Shown here: positions 38,765 to 49,572 of the stretch, piece after piece
How the letters are laid out: every line of letters begins with the position of its first letter
Numbering within the stretch: position 1 is the first letter of the stretch
NCBI GenBank assembly: GCA_021014945.1
Contig: MU266374.1
Location: 1 to 64,000, forward strand
Source of the DNA: Leucogyrophana mollusca
Lineage: Eukaryota > Basidiomycota > Agaricomycetes > Boletales
Direction: 5' to 3'
Length of the DNA: 64,000 nt
Program-made: the position numbers and the translations under genes
The notes under the pieces: model-generated
The model's database searches: none
What the model saw: the letters and a program-made list of their open reading frames with translations, nothing else
What the model was told of the DNA's origin: nothing

Positions 38765-41182
38765 TCAAGCCTGCTTAACAGCGGCGACGAAAGCCGTGAC
38801 CTTCGCAATATCCTTCCCTTTTCCATCGGATGTCTCCACACCCCCACTCACGTCTACTGCCCAGGGACGCACCTTTTCAATGGCCTCCCTGACGTTCTCT
38901 GGAGTCAAGCCACCGGCAAGTATAATCGGCATGGGGGACTTTGAGGCATGCGTGCCGTTGGCACCATTTGTGACTGAAGGGGCGGTAGCTTCTGTTGATT
39001 CACCGGTTATGAGCTCTCCGGCTTGTACGACACGCGCAGCGACGTCCCAGTCCACCGTTTTCCCACTCCCTCCGCTTAAGCCATCACCTGTGCGCTGAGA
39101 GTCAAGAAGTACGAATTCGTGGAGCCCCGGACGAGTGATGTCATCGAGCCCAGCGCCTGAAGCTCCCACGTGGAAGACTCTAATTACAGGTACCGGGATG
39201 TGCTTGGCCCACTCTGCGGGCTCTGTGCCATGGAGTTGGACGATATCTAGCTGGGAGGCTGAGACAGTGTCAAGAATGTCGCTGAGAGGTTGGTTTTGGA
39301 AAACCCCGACCAACAAAGGGCGATGGGGGGCGTTGGTCAAGCGCTGGGCGTGTGTTGCGAACCAGGTGTCATTAGCGAGTTGGTCGTGTGGGGGGCTTTT
39401 TGGGGTTATTGAACTCGAGGCGCGCGAAGCGCGGATAGATAGCGATATATCGCGGGCAGTTGACGTGGAAATGACGCGTTTACTGCTGGGGACGAACATG
39501 AGTCCGAGGAGATCAGCTCCAGCATCTGCGGCAGCTGTTGCCTCTGCTACAGATCTTATACCACATATTTTGACCAATGGTGGTTTCTTCTCTTGTGGCG
39601 GAGGAAGCGGCCAGTCGAGCAGCTCGTGGATGAACGCCTTGGTATCCTTGGCTCTCATCAGAGCCTCACCAACCAAAACAGCAGCCACACCCTCTTCTGC
39701 ATATTGCCGAACGTCTCCAGGGGAGGATATACCGCTCAGAGCACACAAGATGACGTCTCGCTCGCGAACCATGTCGACGAGCCGACTAGTAGTGCCCATG
39801 TCTACCTGGAAATCGTGGAGGTTACGGTTGTTGACCCCGATGACCTTAGCGCCGAGCTCTAGAGCGAGCGACATTTCTCGCGCATTATTGACTTCCACGA
39901 GTGGTTCCATGCCGAGGGAAAGCGAGTAAGCATAGAGTTCCTTCAACCTGTCCCGAGGGATCATGGCGACGATCAGAAGTACAGTATCTGCTCCGTGGAG
40001 ACGCGCTTCGGCAATTTGGTACTCGTCGAGAATAAAGTCCTTGCGAAGGATCGCAGGGCGATTGGGAAGGTGGTCTATCGCCTGGCGTGCGAGACGCATG
40101 TCAAGCAGGGTCCCCTTGAACCAGCTAGGCTCGGTGAGGACGGAGATGACGGATGCTCCTGACAGCGCGTAAGTGAGAGCCTGCTGCGCGGCGTTCGCAG
40201 TCAGTGCGATATTACCCTTCGACGGGCTGGCGCGCTTGATTTCGGCCATCAGAGCTGGTTTTTTTGCTTTGAGTCGTTGTACGAGAGGGACAAGAGGGGG
40301 CGCGAGGTGCATCGAGAGAAGGGTGTTGAGGTCGGACGGCGTGGTGCCAGGGACGGTTTTGGCGTGCTGTACGTCTTTAGTCCGCTGAGCGTAGATTTTC
40401 TCTAGGATGGAGGGCACTTTTGACTTGGCTGCATCGTCTACTTTACCATCGAGCGCCTCATAGGGGAACGGTGGGAGGGCAGGGTCGAGGACGAGCGAAT
40501 CCGGGTTCTCCTTCCAGGAACCACCCTTGAGCGAGAGGAAGTTGCGAAGGAGGTCATCGCCAGACTCAGACAGGATGCTCTCGGGGTGGTACTGGACGGC
40601 TTCAAGGACATACTCCCTGTGACGAACACCCATGATGACGCCACTCTCCTCTGTGGCGCACGTGACCATTAAATCTTTGGGAAGAGTTTTGAGGGACGCG
40701 CTGAGGGAGTGATATCGGGTTGACATGAAACCTTGAGGAATACCCTTAAAGCACCCCCGTGCGTCGTGTCGTATAGGGCTGAGTTTCCCGTGCATGATTT
40801 CTCCGGCGTATCTGAGCATGAAGCGATGAGTGCACGTCGTGTGCACGCTAAGTATAGATACGCACCCGATGGTACCCCCATACACGTCTACGAGACACTC
40901 GAGACCCATACAGACACCAAGAACTGGGACTTTCCCGGTGAAGTACCGGATCGCATCGCGAGACACACCAGAGTCAGTGGTGGGATGCCCTGGTCCGGGG
41001 GAGATGATCAGAGATTTTATGTTGAGCTCTGGTAAGGCAGACGCGGGTATCGCATCGTTTCGAATAACAGTTACGTCTGCTCCAAGAAGGCAGAGAGATT
41101 GGTAGAGATTCCAAGTGAATGAATCGAAGTTGTCGATGAGCAGACAGTCGATGGGCTTTTGGAGGATTTCGGGCAGAGTCAT
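38765..41182 (-). CDS. TRP1: Trifunctional tryptophan enzyme (GATase / IGPS / PRAI)
   Basis: Two exons, 41182..40866 and 40811..38765, give 787 residues. Domain 1 (about 10-210) is the glutamine amidotransferase subunit of anthranilate synthase, with the nucleophile Cys91 in 'LGVCMGLE' and 'QYHPES'. Domain 2 is indole-3-glycerol-phosphate synthase ('MAEIKRASPSKGNI', 'ILRKDFILDEYQI', 'IGVNNRNL'). Domain 3 is phosphoribosylanthranilate isomerase ('LVKICGIRS', 'QLHGTEPAEWA', 'DVSGGVETSDG'). This three-domain order is the normal one in filamentous fungi. The single intron (40812-40865, 54 nt) is a multiple of three and has no stop codon, so an unspliced message would encode an 18-residue insert in the amidotransferase domain. 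Splicing restores the family sequence 'GGTIGYAGEIMHGK'. Confidence 0.97.
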   Translation of the reverse strand: MTLPEILQKPIDCLLIDNFDSFTWNLYQSLCLLGADVTVIRNDAIPASALPELNIKSLIISPGPGHPTTDSGVSRDAIRYFTGKVPVLGVCMGLECLVDVYGGTIGCVSILSVHTTCTHRFMLRYAGEIMHGKLSPIRHDARGCFKGIPQGFMSTRYHSLSASLKTLPKDLMVTCATEESGVIMGVRHREYVLEAVQYHPESILSESGDDLLRNFLSLKGGSWKENPDSLVLDPALPPFPYEALDGKVDDAAKSKVPSILEKIYAQRTKDVQHAKTVPGTTPSDLNTLLSMHLAPPLVPLVQRLKAKKPALMAEIKRASPSKGNIALTANAAQQALTYALSGASVISVLTEPSWFKGTLLDMRLARQAIDHLPNRPAILRKDFILDEYQIAEARLHGADTVLLIVAMIPRDRLKELYAYSLSLGMEPLVEVNNAREMSLALELGAKVIGVNNRNLHDFQVDMGTTSRLVDMVRERDVILCALSGISSPGDVRQYAEEGVAAVLVGEALMRAKDTKAFIHELLDWPLPPPQEKKPPLVKICGIRSVAEATAAADAGADLLGLMFVPSSKRVISTSTARDISLSIRASRASSSITPKSPPHDQLANDTWFATHAQRLTNAPHRPLLVGVFQNQPLSDILDTVSASQLDIVQLHGTEPAEWAKHIPVPVIRVFHVGASGAGLDDITRPGLHEFVLLDSQRTGDGLSGGSGKTVDWDVAARVVQAGELITGESTEATAPSVTNGANGTHASKSPMPIILAGGLTPENVREAIEKVRPWAVDVSGGVETSDGKGKDIAKVTAFVAAVKQA

Positions 41183-43035
41183 GGCGAGTTGTGAACTTGT
41201 CGGGATGCCTGGCAGATCGGGCTGTCAGTGCAAGGTGTAGTCAGATTGGTTGTTGTCTTGCCTAAGGAGCGCCGGTGCGTATATATATTCAGGTTTCAGC
41301 GAAGGCTGAGTATACCTGTTCCACTGGACCGCCCAGCGAAACCAGCAGCGATATCGATCCGAATTAGCAGGATCTGTGAGCTTGAAGCGAGTCATCATGC
41401 ATCATGGCTGATGAATTAGTAAAATATTTGGTCAGATTTTGCGTTTTGAGTATAAAACGTGGCTTTTACGCCGAGATCGTTCCGTATATGGGCTCGATAC
41501 GGTGAAATTGTTGTGGACGGTCGAGTCGGCCGGTAATACAGGGGCTATTTCTGACTGCCGCGCAGTTTTACGCGGACCGAGGGCAGAGCATTTTATATCA
41601 GCTCGTATAAAACAGGTCGGTCATCATAGAGCACAATGGGCGGCGCCCACAACACCAAGGATAGACATTATCGTGAACGTCAATATCCAGTGGGTGGATA
41701 CAGTAGCTACCAGCAGCTGTCCGCGGCGACATGTATCAATTCTCTCCAGAGAAGGCCAGCATCTTCTGATCCTTATGATAGACGTCATGTTCAGTTGTCA
41801 CCCCACTTTCATAGTTCATGGTCCGAGCTACGGGAATAGAGCGCAAGTAAGTTATAGCCTTGGATCGCTCTTCGCACGAGATGCACAGCACTTCGACGCC
41901 CCTCGTATTTCTGATCGACGCAGAGTTTCCGCACGGGTTAATGCACGAGGTACGGAACCGAGGAGGGGCTCGAGGGACGACAGCGTGAACAAGTTACCAA
42001 CAGATGGGAGCCAGCACCGCGCTGGTGATATCACACCGCCCAGTCTAGACCGGATACGATGCACAATGAAGCGCAGTGGACGTGGCGGGAAGTGTGGATA
42101 CACGCGCATAGCATTCTCCAGGTCATGGTGATTGATCAATGATGCCGTCGCGTTCTTCGACACGCCCACTCCTGGCAGATGAATTCCGGGGGCCGGTTTA
42201 TCGACGGGGCTGCGGTTGTGGCTCCATGTCATAGCCTTTACGGAAAGCGCCAACCAAAGCAAGACCGAACATTAACCTTCAATGCCTGCATCGGGCGGGG
42301 GCGCTGCGCGTACTCGCTGTGGAAATCGGTTTGGGATGGTTTCTCCACTTTCATATATCAGACGAGACGTACAGCCATGGAGCTTGCACACGTCAAGCCA
42401 TGAAGACGAAAAGCAGAAGGCCACCGTCTCACGGAGAAATACTTTTGCACTGGTGTAGCCTGACGGAGCATGCGTTCAAAATAGATTGATGTGACCTGCT
42501 TCATGTGAGAAAGCCGTGATAACCATCTGTTACAGCCCCGGACGAAAGAAAAGACATAGATCGTCTGTTTGATTCTGCGGTGGCCCTGGCACGATGAAGC
42601 TGGGTGGATGAGGAGACAGTGGGGGCAAGTGACAAGCCATCCAGGACAGAAAGACGGCAAGGATGAGGCATATTTGCTTGCCGGTGCCGGCATTAAGTGG
42701 GCGCCAAACAATCTAAATGGGGGAAACACCCCGGCTCAAAAATAGAGAAATTTAGGTGTGCAGTGGTTTTTATGTGACATGTCCCTGACAACCTACACCT
42801 GGATGTAGACGAAGTATATATCTTCTTCTCCTCGTGCTTGTACATTCCCCCGACTGTGTCCATTTTATCTTTCTCTTTGTCTTTCTTCGTTTCTTCTCTT
42901 GCCTTTCCTTTTTTCGTTCGTTTTCACCGGAGTCCACTTTATCCTTTTGTCTTTGTCTTGTTTCGCGTCTGGCACGCCACCCGCTCATTGCTCATTGTAT
43001 TCCCTCCGATCGACCATTTGGATACCTGAAGAAAC
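41183..43035. other. Divergent intergenic region, TRP1 / NoxR
   Basis: Frames at about 41439-42131 (+) are open for up to 230 codons but show no family motif and no conserved-looking segments, so I do not call a gene. TATA-like GTATAAAA lies at about 41451-41458. The right end carries the NoxR promoter and a pyrimidine-rich leader. Confidence 0.45.
42868..42960 (+). promoter_or_regulatory. Pyrimidine-rich tract before NoxR
   Basis: A run of about 90 nt is almost entirely C and T on the + strand, 75-170 bp before the NoxR start codon. Such CT boxes are common just before fungal transcription starts. No TATA box is evident at the usual distance. Confidence 0.5.
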
Positions 43036-45437
43036 ATGTCTCTCTCGCTGAAAGCTGAATTGGAGACCTGGGCCGCTGCTCTGAAGGCGTACGATGCGCA
43101 GGATTTCGAGAATGCCTTGGATCTGTTCTCGGTGCGTTGCCGCAGCCGCCTTGGCTTGGCCTTCGGTCTCCATGTCTCATTCGTATCCATCCCACAGCGA
43201 ATAGCAGATTCGTCCAAGATCCTCACTAACATGGGACTTATATACGCCACTATTGGCGAACATGAAGCAGCTGTTGAGCAGTTCACCGCAGCTACAAATC
43301 TGGACTCTTACCTCGCCGTCGCGTGAGTAATCGTGTTACTTCCCGGTAACTGCATCAGAGAGGCTGAATGCTCAATGGCTCTCAGATATTTCCAATGTGG
43401 AGTGTCGAACTTCCTCCTCAGTCGTTACGACCTGGCTCTGAGGGATTTTGATGAAGCTCTGCTCTACCTGCGGGGAAACCAGGCCATGTGGGTAACATGT
43501 TGCCCTACCAACCTTGACCTCGTTTTTCTGACCTCCAATCTAGTAATTACGAACAGATCGGTCTCAAATTCAAGCTCTTCTCCGCAGAAGTGCTATTTAA
43601 CAAGGGGCTCTCACGAATATACCTTGGATACGCCCAGGAGGGCATGTTCGACCTCGAGGAGGCACGGAAGGAAAAGGTGACGGACGATCACAACGTTATC
43701 GACGATGCGATCCGGGATCGCGGCGAGGGATACACGGTGTTCAGCATAGTAAGTCCAGCCAAAATCCTACACAGAAGACGCCTACCACTTTTTTTCTGCG
43801 CAGCCCGTCGGAGTCATATATCGTCCATCCGAGAACAAGCTCAAGAACTCAAAGAGCAAAGATTACCTAGGCAAAGCTGTACGTCATCTAAATGCCCGCG
43901 AAATACAAATTCCCTGACATGAGGCGTCTCACCCTACACGCTCCTTATCTGCAGAAACTCGTCGCAGCCAGTGATAGCAACGATGTTACGACCGAATTCA
44001 CAGGTGTTGCCCGATTGAAGCAAGGTGCTACCCCTCAGGGCACGCTCATCGACCCAGATTTAGCCCCTGCCCTCAATCGCAGTGCCACAGCACCTGCACC
44101 TCGTTAGTGCCCTCCGGTACTCCGCGGAGCTGACGCCTTGCTGACACCACGTTCTTTGTCACTTCTTAGGTGTACCTCTTGTCGAGCCCCTCCCGAGACC
44201 TACCCCCGCACTTGGGCGGTCGCAGACCACCATCGCCGTCGCACCTGATGCCCGTGAACGTACAGTCCCCGACTCTCGCGACCGCGTCATGCCCGAGTCC
44301 CGCGAGCGCATCGCCCCCGAGTTCCGCGATCGCGTCCCCCCCTTGCGGCCCAAGACCCCGACGTCCATGTCGCGAAGGACGCAGTCCGTATCCAACCCCG
44401 CCAACGCCCCGTCCCCCCCTCTGTCGCGCAGCAACACATCGATGGGAGGCTCCGGCTTGTCGAGAAGCAACACCATGAACCCGTCGATCCGTCCAGGCCA
44501 ACTGATGCCTGGCAATATGTCTCGCGGCATGAGTGTGCGCCGACCACAGGCAGGCGCGAACGCCCCCGCACCGAAGGCAGCTGCGTTTGTCCTACCGGCG
44601 GCGCCCGCAATCCAAGAACGTCAGTGTCCTTGAGTGTAATCCCCGTTGATGCGGCTAACGTTTTGTTGGCGATGTAGAACCACCCGCGCGCAACACGGAC
44701 TTCTATGACGACTATATTAACTCGTACTCGGATGAGATTTCCCGTTCGCTGATCCTGGCGTCTGGCGTCGGTACGCCCCCTCCCACACAAGGGCAGGACC
44801 GCGTCGCCGTCTGGGCCCAAGCAACCTCCAACTCGAGCTCGAACACGAGCCCGAGCATGACCCCAGCCCTGAGCGCGAACAACCTGAGTGTCAACAACAG
44901 CCTCGGCGTTTCCCTGGGACGCGCTCCGTCCAGAGGTGCGACGTCGAGTCCCTATGCGCCTGGTTCATATAATGCTCCTGGCCCATTAAACGCGGGGGGA
45001 GGAAGTCTGAGGAGGAAACCAACGAGGCGCACAACAGTGCGGAGGCCCAAGGTTTCGTATGAGGAGGAAGAGGAAGGATACGTCAGCGGGGAGTACGATG
45101 AGGCGACGTATGAACTCTCCAACATCCGCGTCAAGGTACGCTTCTCCCTCCCTCATCCTGTGCCCGCAGCTTCCTAACGTGCGTGTAGCTCCACTACCAG
45201 GGCGATGTGCGCGGGATGACGCTGACCCCCGAGACGCCGTTTGAGGAGTTTGTCGACCGCGTGACGACGAAGTTCGGGACGTCGATGGAGGGCCTGGGGC
45301 TCAAGTTTAAGGACGAAGACGGCGTGAAGATCACGATGCGTGACGACTCGGACTACGAGCTCGCGATCGAGACCGCACGGGAGAGTGCAAAGGGGAAGCC
45401 GGAGGGGAAGCTCGAGATCTGGTGTACGGATATGTAA
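43036..45437 (+). CDS. noxR: NADPH oxidase regulatory subunit (NoxR, p67phox-like)
   Basis: Nine exons: 43036..43131, 43198..43322, 43386..43487, 43544..43748, 43804..43878, 43955..44102, 44170..44619, 44678..45135, 45189..45437. They give 635 residues. The N-terminal ~160 residues form the TPR array that binds GTP-Rac ('KAYDAQDFENALDLF', 'MGLIYATIGEHEAAVEQF', 'NKGLSRIYLGYAQEGMFDL'). A linker with the activation region follows ('PVGVIYRPSENKLKN'), then a long Ser/Pro/Arg-rich spacer. The C-terminal ~90 residues are a PB1 domain ('DEDGVKITMRDDSDYELAI', an OPCA-like acidic motif). Known role: it activates NoxA/NoxB to make superoxide during hyphal fusion, fruiting and infection structures. Confidence 0.94.
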
Positions 45438-45958
45438 TGGAGTGATTGGTTGGTTGAAGCCCGCTCCCCCCTCCCCCTGTTGCCTTGTATCAATATTCAT
45501 ACCACTCACCTTTGGGCTTGCGCTGCTGTTGTCGCTGTTGTTTGTTCTCCCCATCCCCCATATCTGCGTATTGCTTGCTCTTACATATGTTCTCGATCTA
45601 CTTACAGGATACATGTATGTATAATGCTCCACCCACGTACATAGAAGCCTTCCAATTCATCTTTCTGCGGCTTGTAAGAGTCGATGGAGCGAGCCTACGG
45701 GTGGTGCGACGTGACAACAGTGGAGACTGTCCGAGTGGAGCGAGGCTATAGCGAGTTAGTGCGCCTCTGCTCTTCAACCCCACGTATATGGCATGTTCCA
45801 CTCATTCTCTCTAGACAATCGCTTTCTCTCTTACCACTATCTCTAAACAGTCAATCGCTACTTGCCAACCGTTACTTGACCGTTACAGCTCGATAAATCC
45901 CAGAGGCTTGTGATTCTCGCCGCCTCGTTACCTACACGACTCCCAAACATAGCCAGCG
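45438..45958. other. Gap between NoxR and lipase genes
   Basis: This 521 bp gap holds the NoxR 3' region and the lipase promoter. No extra gene is supported. Confidence 0.5.
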
Positions 45959-47505
45959 ATGGTCTATGTCCCACTAATAGGCCGCCTTTCGGTGCACGAA
46001 TACGTCGCTCTTGTAGTCGGGTTCACCTTCCTCGGATTCGAGACGCTCCTGCGATCCATAACGCTTCTTCTCCCGACCCCCATCTTCCGCTGGTTCTACG
46101 ACCGCTCTCGTTTCCTATTCCACCGTTTCTCCCGCCCAGGCTCTCCTCTCCTCCGGTCCCAGAAGGCGCTCTCAAAGTCAAAGGAACCCGACATCTCCAG
46201 CTCCATCCGCACCGCGAAGGACTTTGGCGAGCTGTGCGCGCTGTGGGGGTACACCCACGAGGAGCACGTCGTCCTCACCAAAGATGGCTATCTCCTCGGC
46301 TTGCACCGTCTGCCGACGCGCAAGGGCCAGAGGAAGACGAGCCCCGGGACGAGCACGGGAAAGCCGGTCGTCTATCTCCACCACGGTCTCCTCATGAACA
46401 GCGAGGTCTGGGTCTGCCTGACTGAGGCAGAGCGCTGTCTCCCTTTCGTCCTCGCCGAGCAAGGTGCGTACTGCGTATGACGCTGACTCATTTTCTGACT
46501 GGTGTGTGCATACTACCGTAGGCTTCGATGTGTGGCTGGGCAATAACCGCGGAAATAAGTACTCCAAAAAGTCTCTTCACCACGACCCGAACTCGAACAA
46601 GTTCTGGGATTACAGCCTCGACGACTTTGCGTGGCACGACATCCCAGACTCGATTCACTACATCCTCGATATCACCAAAGCCGCCAGCCTCAGCTACGTT
46701 GGGTTCAGCCAGGGCACCGCTCAGGCGTTCGCAGCGCTCAGCATACATCCACAGCTAAACGAGAAGGTGAACGTCTTCATTGCGCTCGCGCCCGCGATGA
46801 GCCCAGCTGGTCTAGCGGCTCCAATCGTCGATGGGCTGATGAAAGCTTCGTAAGTGCACATTCATTTATACACACGATCCCCGCCTGTTAACCCCAGCGC
46901 CCGCCAGCCCGACCCTCATGTTCCTCTTCTTCGGCCGCAAATCGATCCTCTCCTCCGCCGCGACCTGGCAGTCCCTCCTTTACCCGCCCATCTTCGCTGT
47001 CGTCATTGACAGTGCCCTGCGCTTCCTCTTCAACTGGCACAGCGCCAACATCGCGCAGGCGCAGAAGATCGCCGCCTACGCGCATCTCTACTCCTTCGCG
47101 AGCGTCAAGAGTGTCGTGCACTGGTTCCAGATCATGCGCGAGTCCGCGTTCCAGATGTACGACGACGACGTCAGCATGCTCTCGCACGGCTCTGGGCGCG
47201 CATATCGCCCCGCGCGATTCCCGACGCGGAACATCGTCACCCCGATCGTGCTCCTGTATGGCGACAGTGATAGTCTGGTGGACATCGATGCGATGAGGGG
47301 CGAGCTGCCGGAACATACGGTGGCGGTGCGGCTGAGAGGGTATGAGCATCTGGATGTGCTGTGGGGGAAGGACGTGCACGAGGATGTCATACCCGAGGTG
47401 GTGAACGCTCTGAAGCTGCACTGTGAGAGCCCTGATAAGCTGCAGGGGGGATTTAAGGTGTTTGGGAGGACCGAGGGCCGTCCACCCTTGACATTGCAGT
47501 CGTAA
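45959..47505 (+). CDS. Steryl ester hydrolase-like acid lipase (alpha/beta hydrolase)
   Basis: Three exons, 45959..46463, 46522..46849 and 46908..47505, give 476 residues. A hydrophobic N-terminal segment ('YVALVVGFTFLGFETLL') should anchor it in a membrane or lipid droplet. The 'GYTHEEHVVLTKDGYLLGLHR' type opening is the Abhydrolase_lipase signature; 'LHHGLLMNS' gives the oxyanion hole, Ser231 in 'GFSQGT' is the nucleophile, and the acid and base are probably Asp in 'LLYGDSDSLVD' and His in 'YEHLDVLWG'. Yeast relatives Tgl1, Yeh1 and Yeh2 release sterols from steryl esters. Which of these it matches cannot be told by eye. Cis neighbours do not share the pathway, though PDAT and phospholipase B in the window also act on lipids. 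Confidence 0.9.
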
Positions 47506-48429
47506 TATTGGTACACACGAGCCTGTATAATCACGATACCCGTGTAGCTGTAGCTATCTCTAGTATAATATAAGATGGAAATTTGCTTCCTGCACCGTGT
47601 CCTCCGATCCTCGCTCTCCGCCCACTGAGAGGTGTTCCGTCATCTGCAACCACATTGAGGTGCGGGTAGATCTTCCCTCCTGAGAACTCCTGACCATGCC
47701 GCGCCAAACCTTGGATGAAAAGTCGGGATGACAGGTTTGAGTTGTGCGCAAAGAAGCCTTGATCAATGGCATGCGATTTGTGACCCAGATTCTGTGCAGC
47801 AAGGATGCTGGCCGTGCGGGGACAAAGGGATCTGCGTCCTCGCTGACCCTCGTTTTTGTTTATTCTTGGGCAATTTTTTTTTCTGTATATATAAGTTAGC
47901 ATTAGCATTAACGTAGAATCAGCAGCACTAGATACAATAGTCATTCCTTCGGCTGTTCCATCATGATCCTAGTGCATCAGCCTTCCTTCGTCGATCTCGA
48001 GCAAAACTCAGCTCACGCACCAATGATTAACCACGTCGTAGTTTCGAACACTCCATTTGTACTCTTGAAGGCATTTTACGGTTCGCTGGCCAGTGATCGA
48101 TCGGTTCAGCAGCAATGGGCGCCAGCCTAACCGCATCGGGACTTGGAATTTCCTTTTCGGGAGTTGGAGTTGAAGTGGGTAAACAAAATGAGGGTGTCAG
48201 TGCTACAAGGCCATCAGTTTCAGGCCATGCGCCCAACAAAAAAGCAGAGATGTTGATAAACAGTTGTGTCCACCGACATGGAACAGAGCTGAATTTTAAA
48301 AAGCACAACAAAGAGTCCATCACGCTGAAATAAATAAATTCCTTTGCATCCATTTGTTGAGCCCCATGCATAGTCAAATGACGATGAAATAGCGACACAA
48401 CAAAGAGAGCGAAGAATAGAAAAAGGGGA
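47506..48429. other. Gap between lipase gene and U2 snRNA
   Basis: No coding frame with a family signature lies here. It includes the lipase 3' region on the left and the 3' flank of the U2 gene on the right. Confidence 0.5.
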
Positions 48430-48622
48430 TCCCCCGACGACACAAGCCGGTAGTGCAGTGGCAAGGTCATCACGTCCTCCGAGTTGCAAGCAGAGCTCAG
48501 AGGATCAAGGGCGGCAAAAATTTGATAACCAAAGAATGAAGGCGGTGCCTTCATAATAGTGGTTAAACTATTAAGAACAGATACTACACTTGATCTAAGC
48601 CAAAAGGCCAGAGTGGTGAGGT
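48430..48622 (-). ncRNA. U2 spliceosomal snRNA
   Basis: The minus strand holds the near-invariant U2 core: the 'GGCCTTTTGGCTTAGATC' stem I region, and GTAGTA (48582-48587), which pairs with intron branch sites. After it come a 6-bp stem IIa (48555-48560 with 48567-48572), an 8-bp stem IIb (48536-48543 with 48547-48554), the Sm-protein site AAATTTTTG (48515-48523), a stem III (48477-48484 with 48496-48503) and a possible stem IV (48436-48441 with 48466-48471). The total of about 190 nt fits other U2 RNAs (human 188, fission yeast 186). The exact 5' end is uncertain by a few bases and the 3' end by about ten. Confidence 0.95.
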
Positions 48623-48642
48623 TCCAGATGTCCAAACCTCGT

Positions 48643-48650
48643 CTTTATAG
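48643..48650 (-). promoter_or_regulatory. TATA box of the U2 snRNA gene
   Basis: CTATAAAG on the minus strand lies about 22-28 bp upstream of the inferred U2 5' end, the spacing expected for an RNA polymerase II core promoter. Confidence 0.65.
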
Positions 48651-49572
48651 CTCAAAAACTCGTTGCACAGGCCAGAGGAAGGCCGGAAGGTTAGCAAATG
48701 TGTTTATTCCCTTTTTGGGAATGCGGTAGTGGACGCGGCAAGTTGTGTGGCTTTGTTTGGCAGAGGCCTCTGAGTAAAATATGGACAAACAACCCCATAG
48801 CGGCATCTGCATCCACGTCTCGGATCAACAGACGGATTGTTCGCCTTACAACGCTGCGCAACCCGTCGTAGCCCCACATATTCGGATCTATCTACCGGAA
48901 GGGTGTGGACCAACGTAACTCGTGTTTCATCCTCACAGGACGACCCGTTGACAAGCGACGATGCAATATTCAGACTACGAAGCAATATCAACATCCCCCT
49001 TGCAGCATGTTTCGAGTCCTCCCATGGCCTTTGCGTCGCGCAAGTTCGAGTGCCGTTATATAGCCTTTCCTTCATACCACTTCGAGTGCCTTGGACGATA
49101 TTTTCCCGGACACAAGTATCGTCATTAGCGCTGTGAACACACTTATTTTCCATTCGTCTGATCTAACACCAGTGGGCATACACGGTTTTTCCCATCCTAA
49201 CTAGGCTTGAGCCACGATGCTCGAGTGTTCAAAATGAATGTACAATAGGACTCGGTACACTACATGCAAGGTGAATAGCGGAAATGCATCAACCAAAGCG
49301 ATATCGGTGGGGTCGACAAACCAAACTTCGAAGAGGCTCAAATTAACTTTGCCTCTCTCTTTGGCTTGTAATACCTTTTTTTTTTTAAAAAAAAAAAAAG
49401 GGATTTGGAGACATTGGGCCCTTCAGTACATTTTTAACATGGATTCCAGGAAGTAGTGGCCGTAAAGATCCAACATAGTTGCCACTTGTAATGATAATCT
49501 AACTCCCTTGTACCCACAGGAGGCCCTCCCAATTAGGAAACACCTCCTACTCATTTTCTTCTCCCAGCCTCG
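48651..49572. other. Gap between U2 promoter and PXR1
   Basis: No gene is recognised. It contains upstream sequences of the U2 gene on the left, a T-run/A-run at 49376-49399, and the PXR1 promoter on the right. Confidence 0.5.
49376..49399. repeat. Poly-T/poly-A inverted tract
   Basis: About 11 T residues are followed directly by about 13 A residues, making a perfect self-complementary tract. It may be a nucleosome-depleted promoter element for PXR1, whose ATG lies about 175 bp downstream, or a retroposed-tail remnant. Confidence 0.7.

Noticed and set aside
38765..41182. Single-exon 805-residue TRP1
   Set aside because: The extra 18 residues interrupt the amidotransferase domain between 'GGTIG' and 'YAGEIMHGK', are bounded by GT-AG, and have intron-like length (54 nt).
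41439..42131. 230-codon open frame on the + strand between TRP1 and NoxR
   Set aside because: No recognisable domain, no conserved-looking segment and no splice-linked neighbours. GC-rich DNA gives frames of this length by chance.
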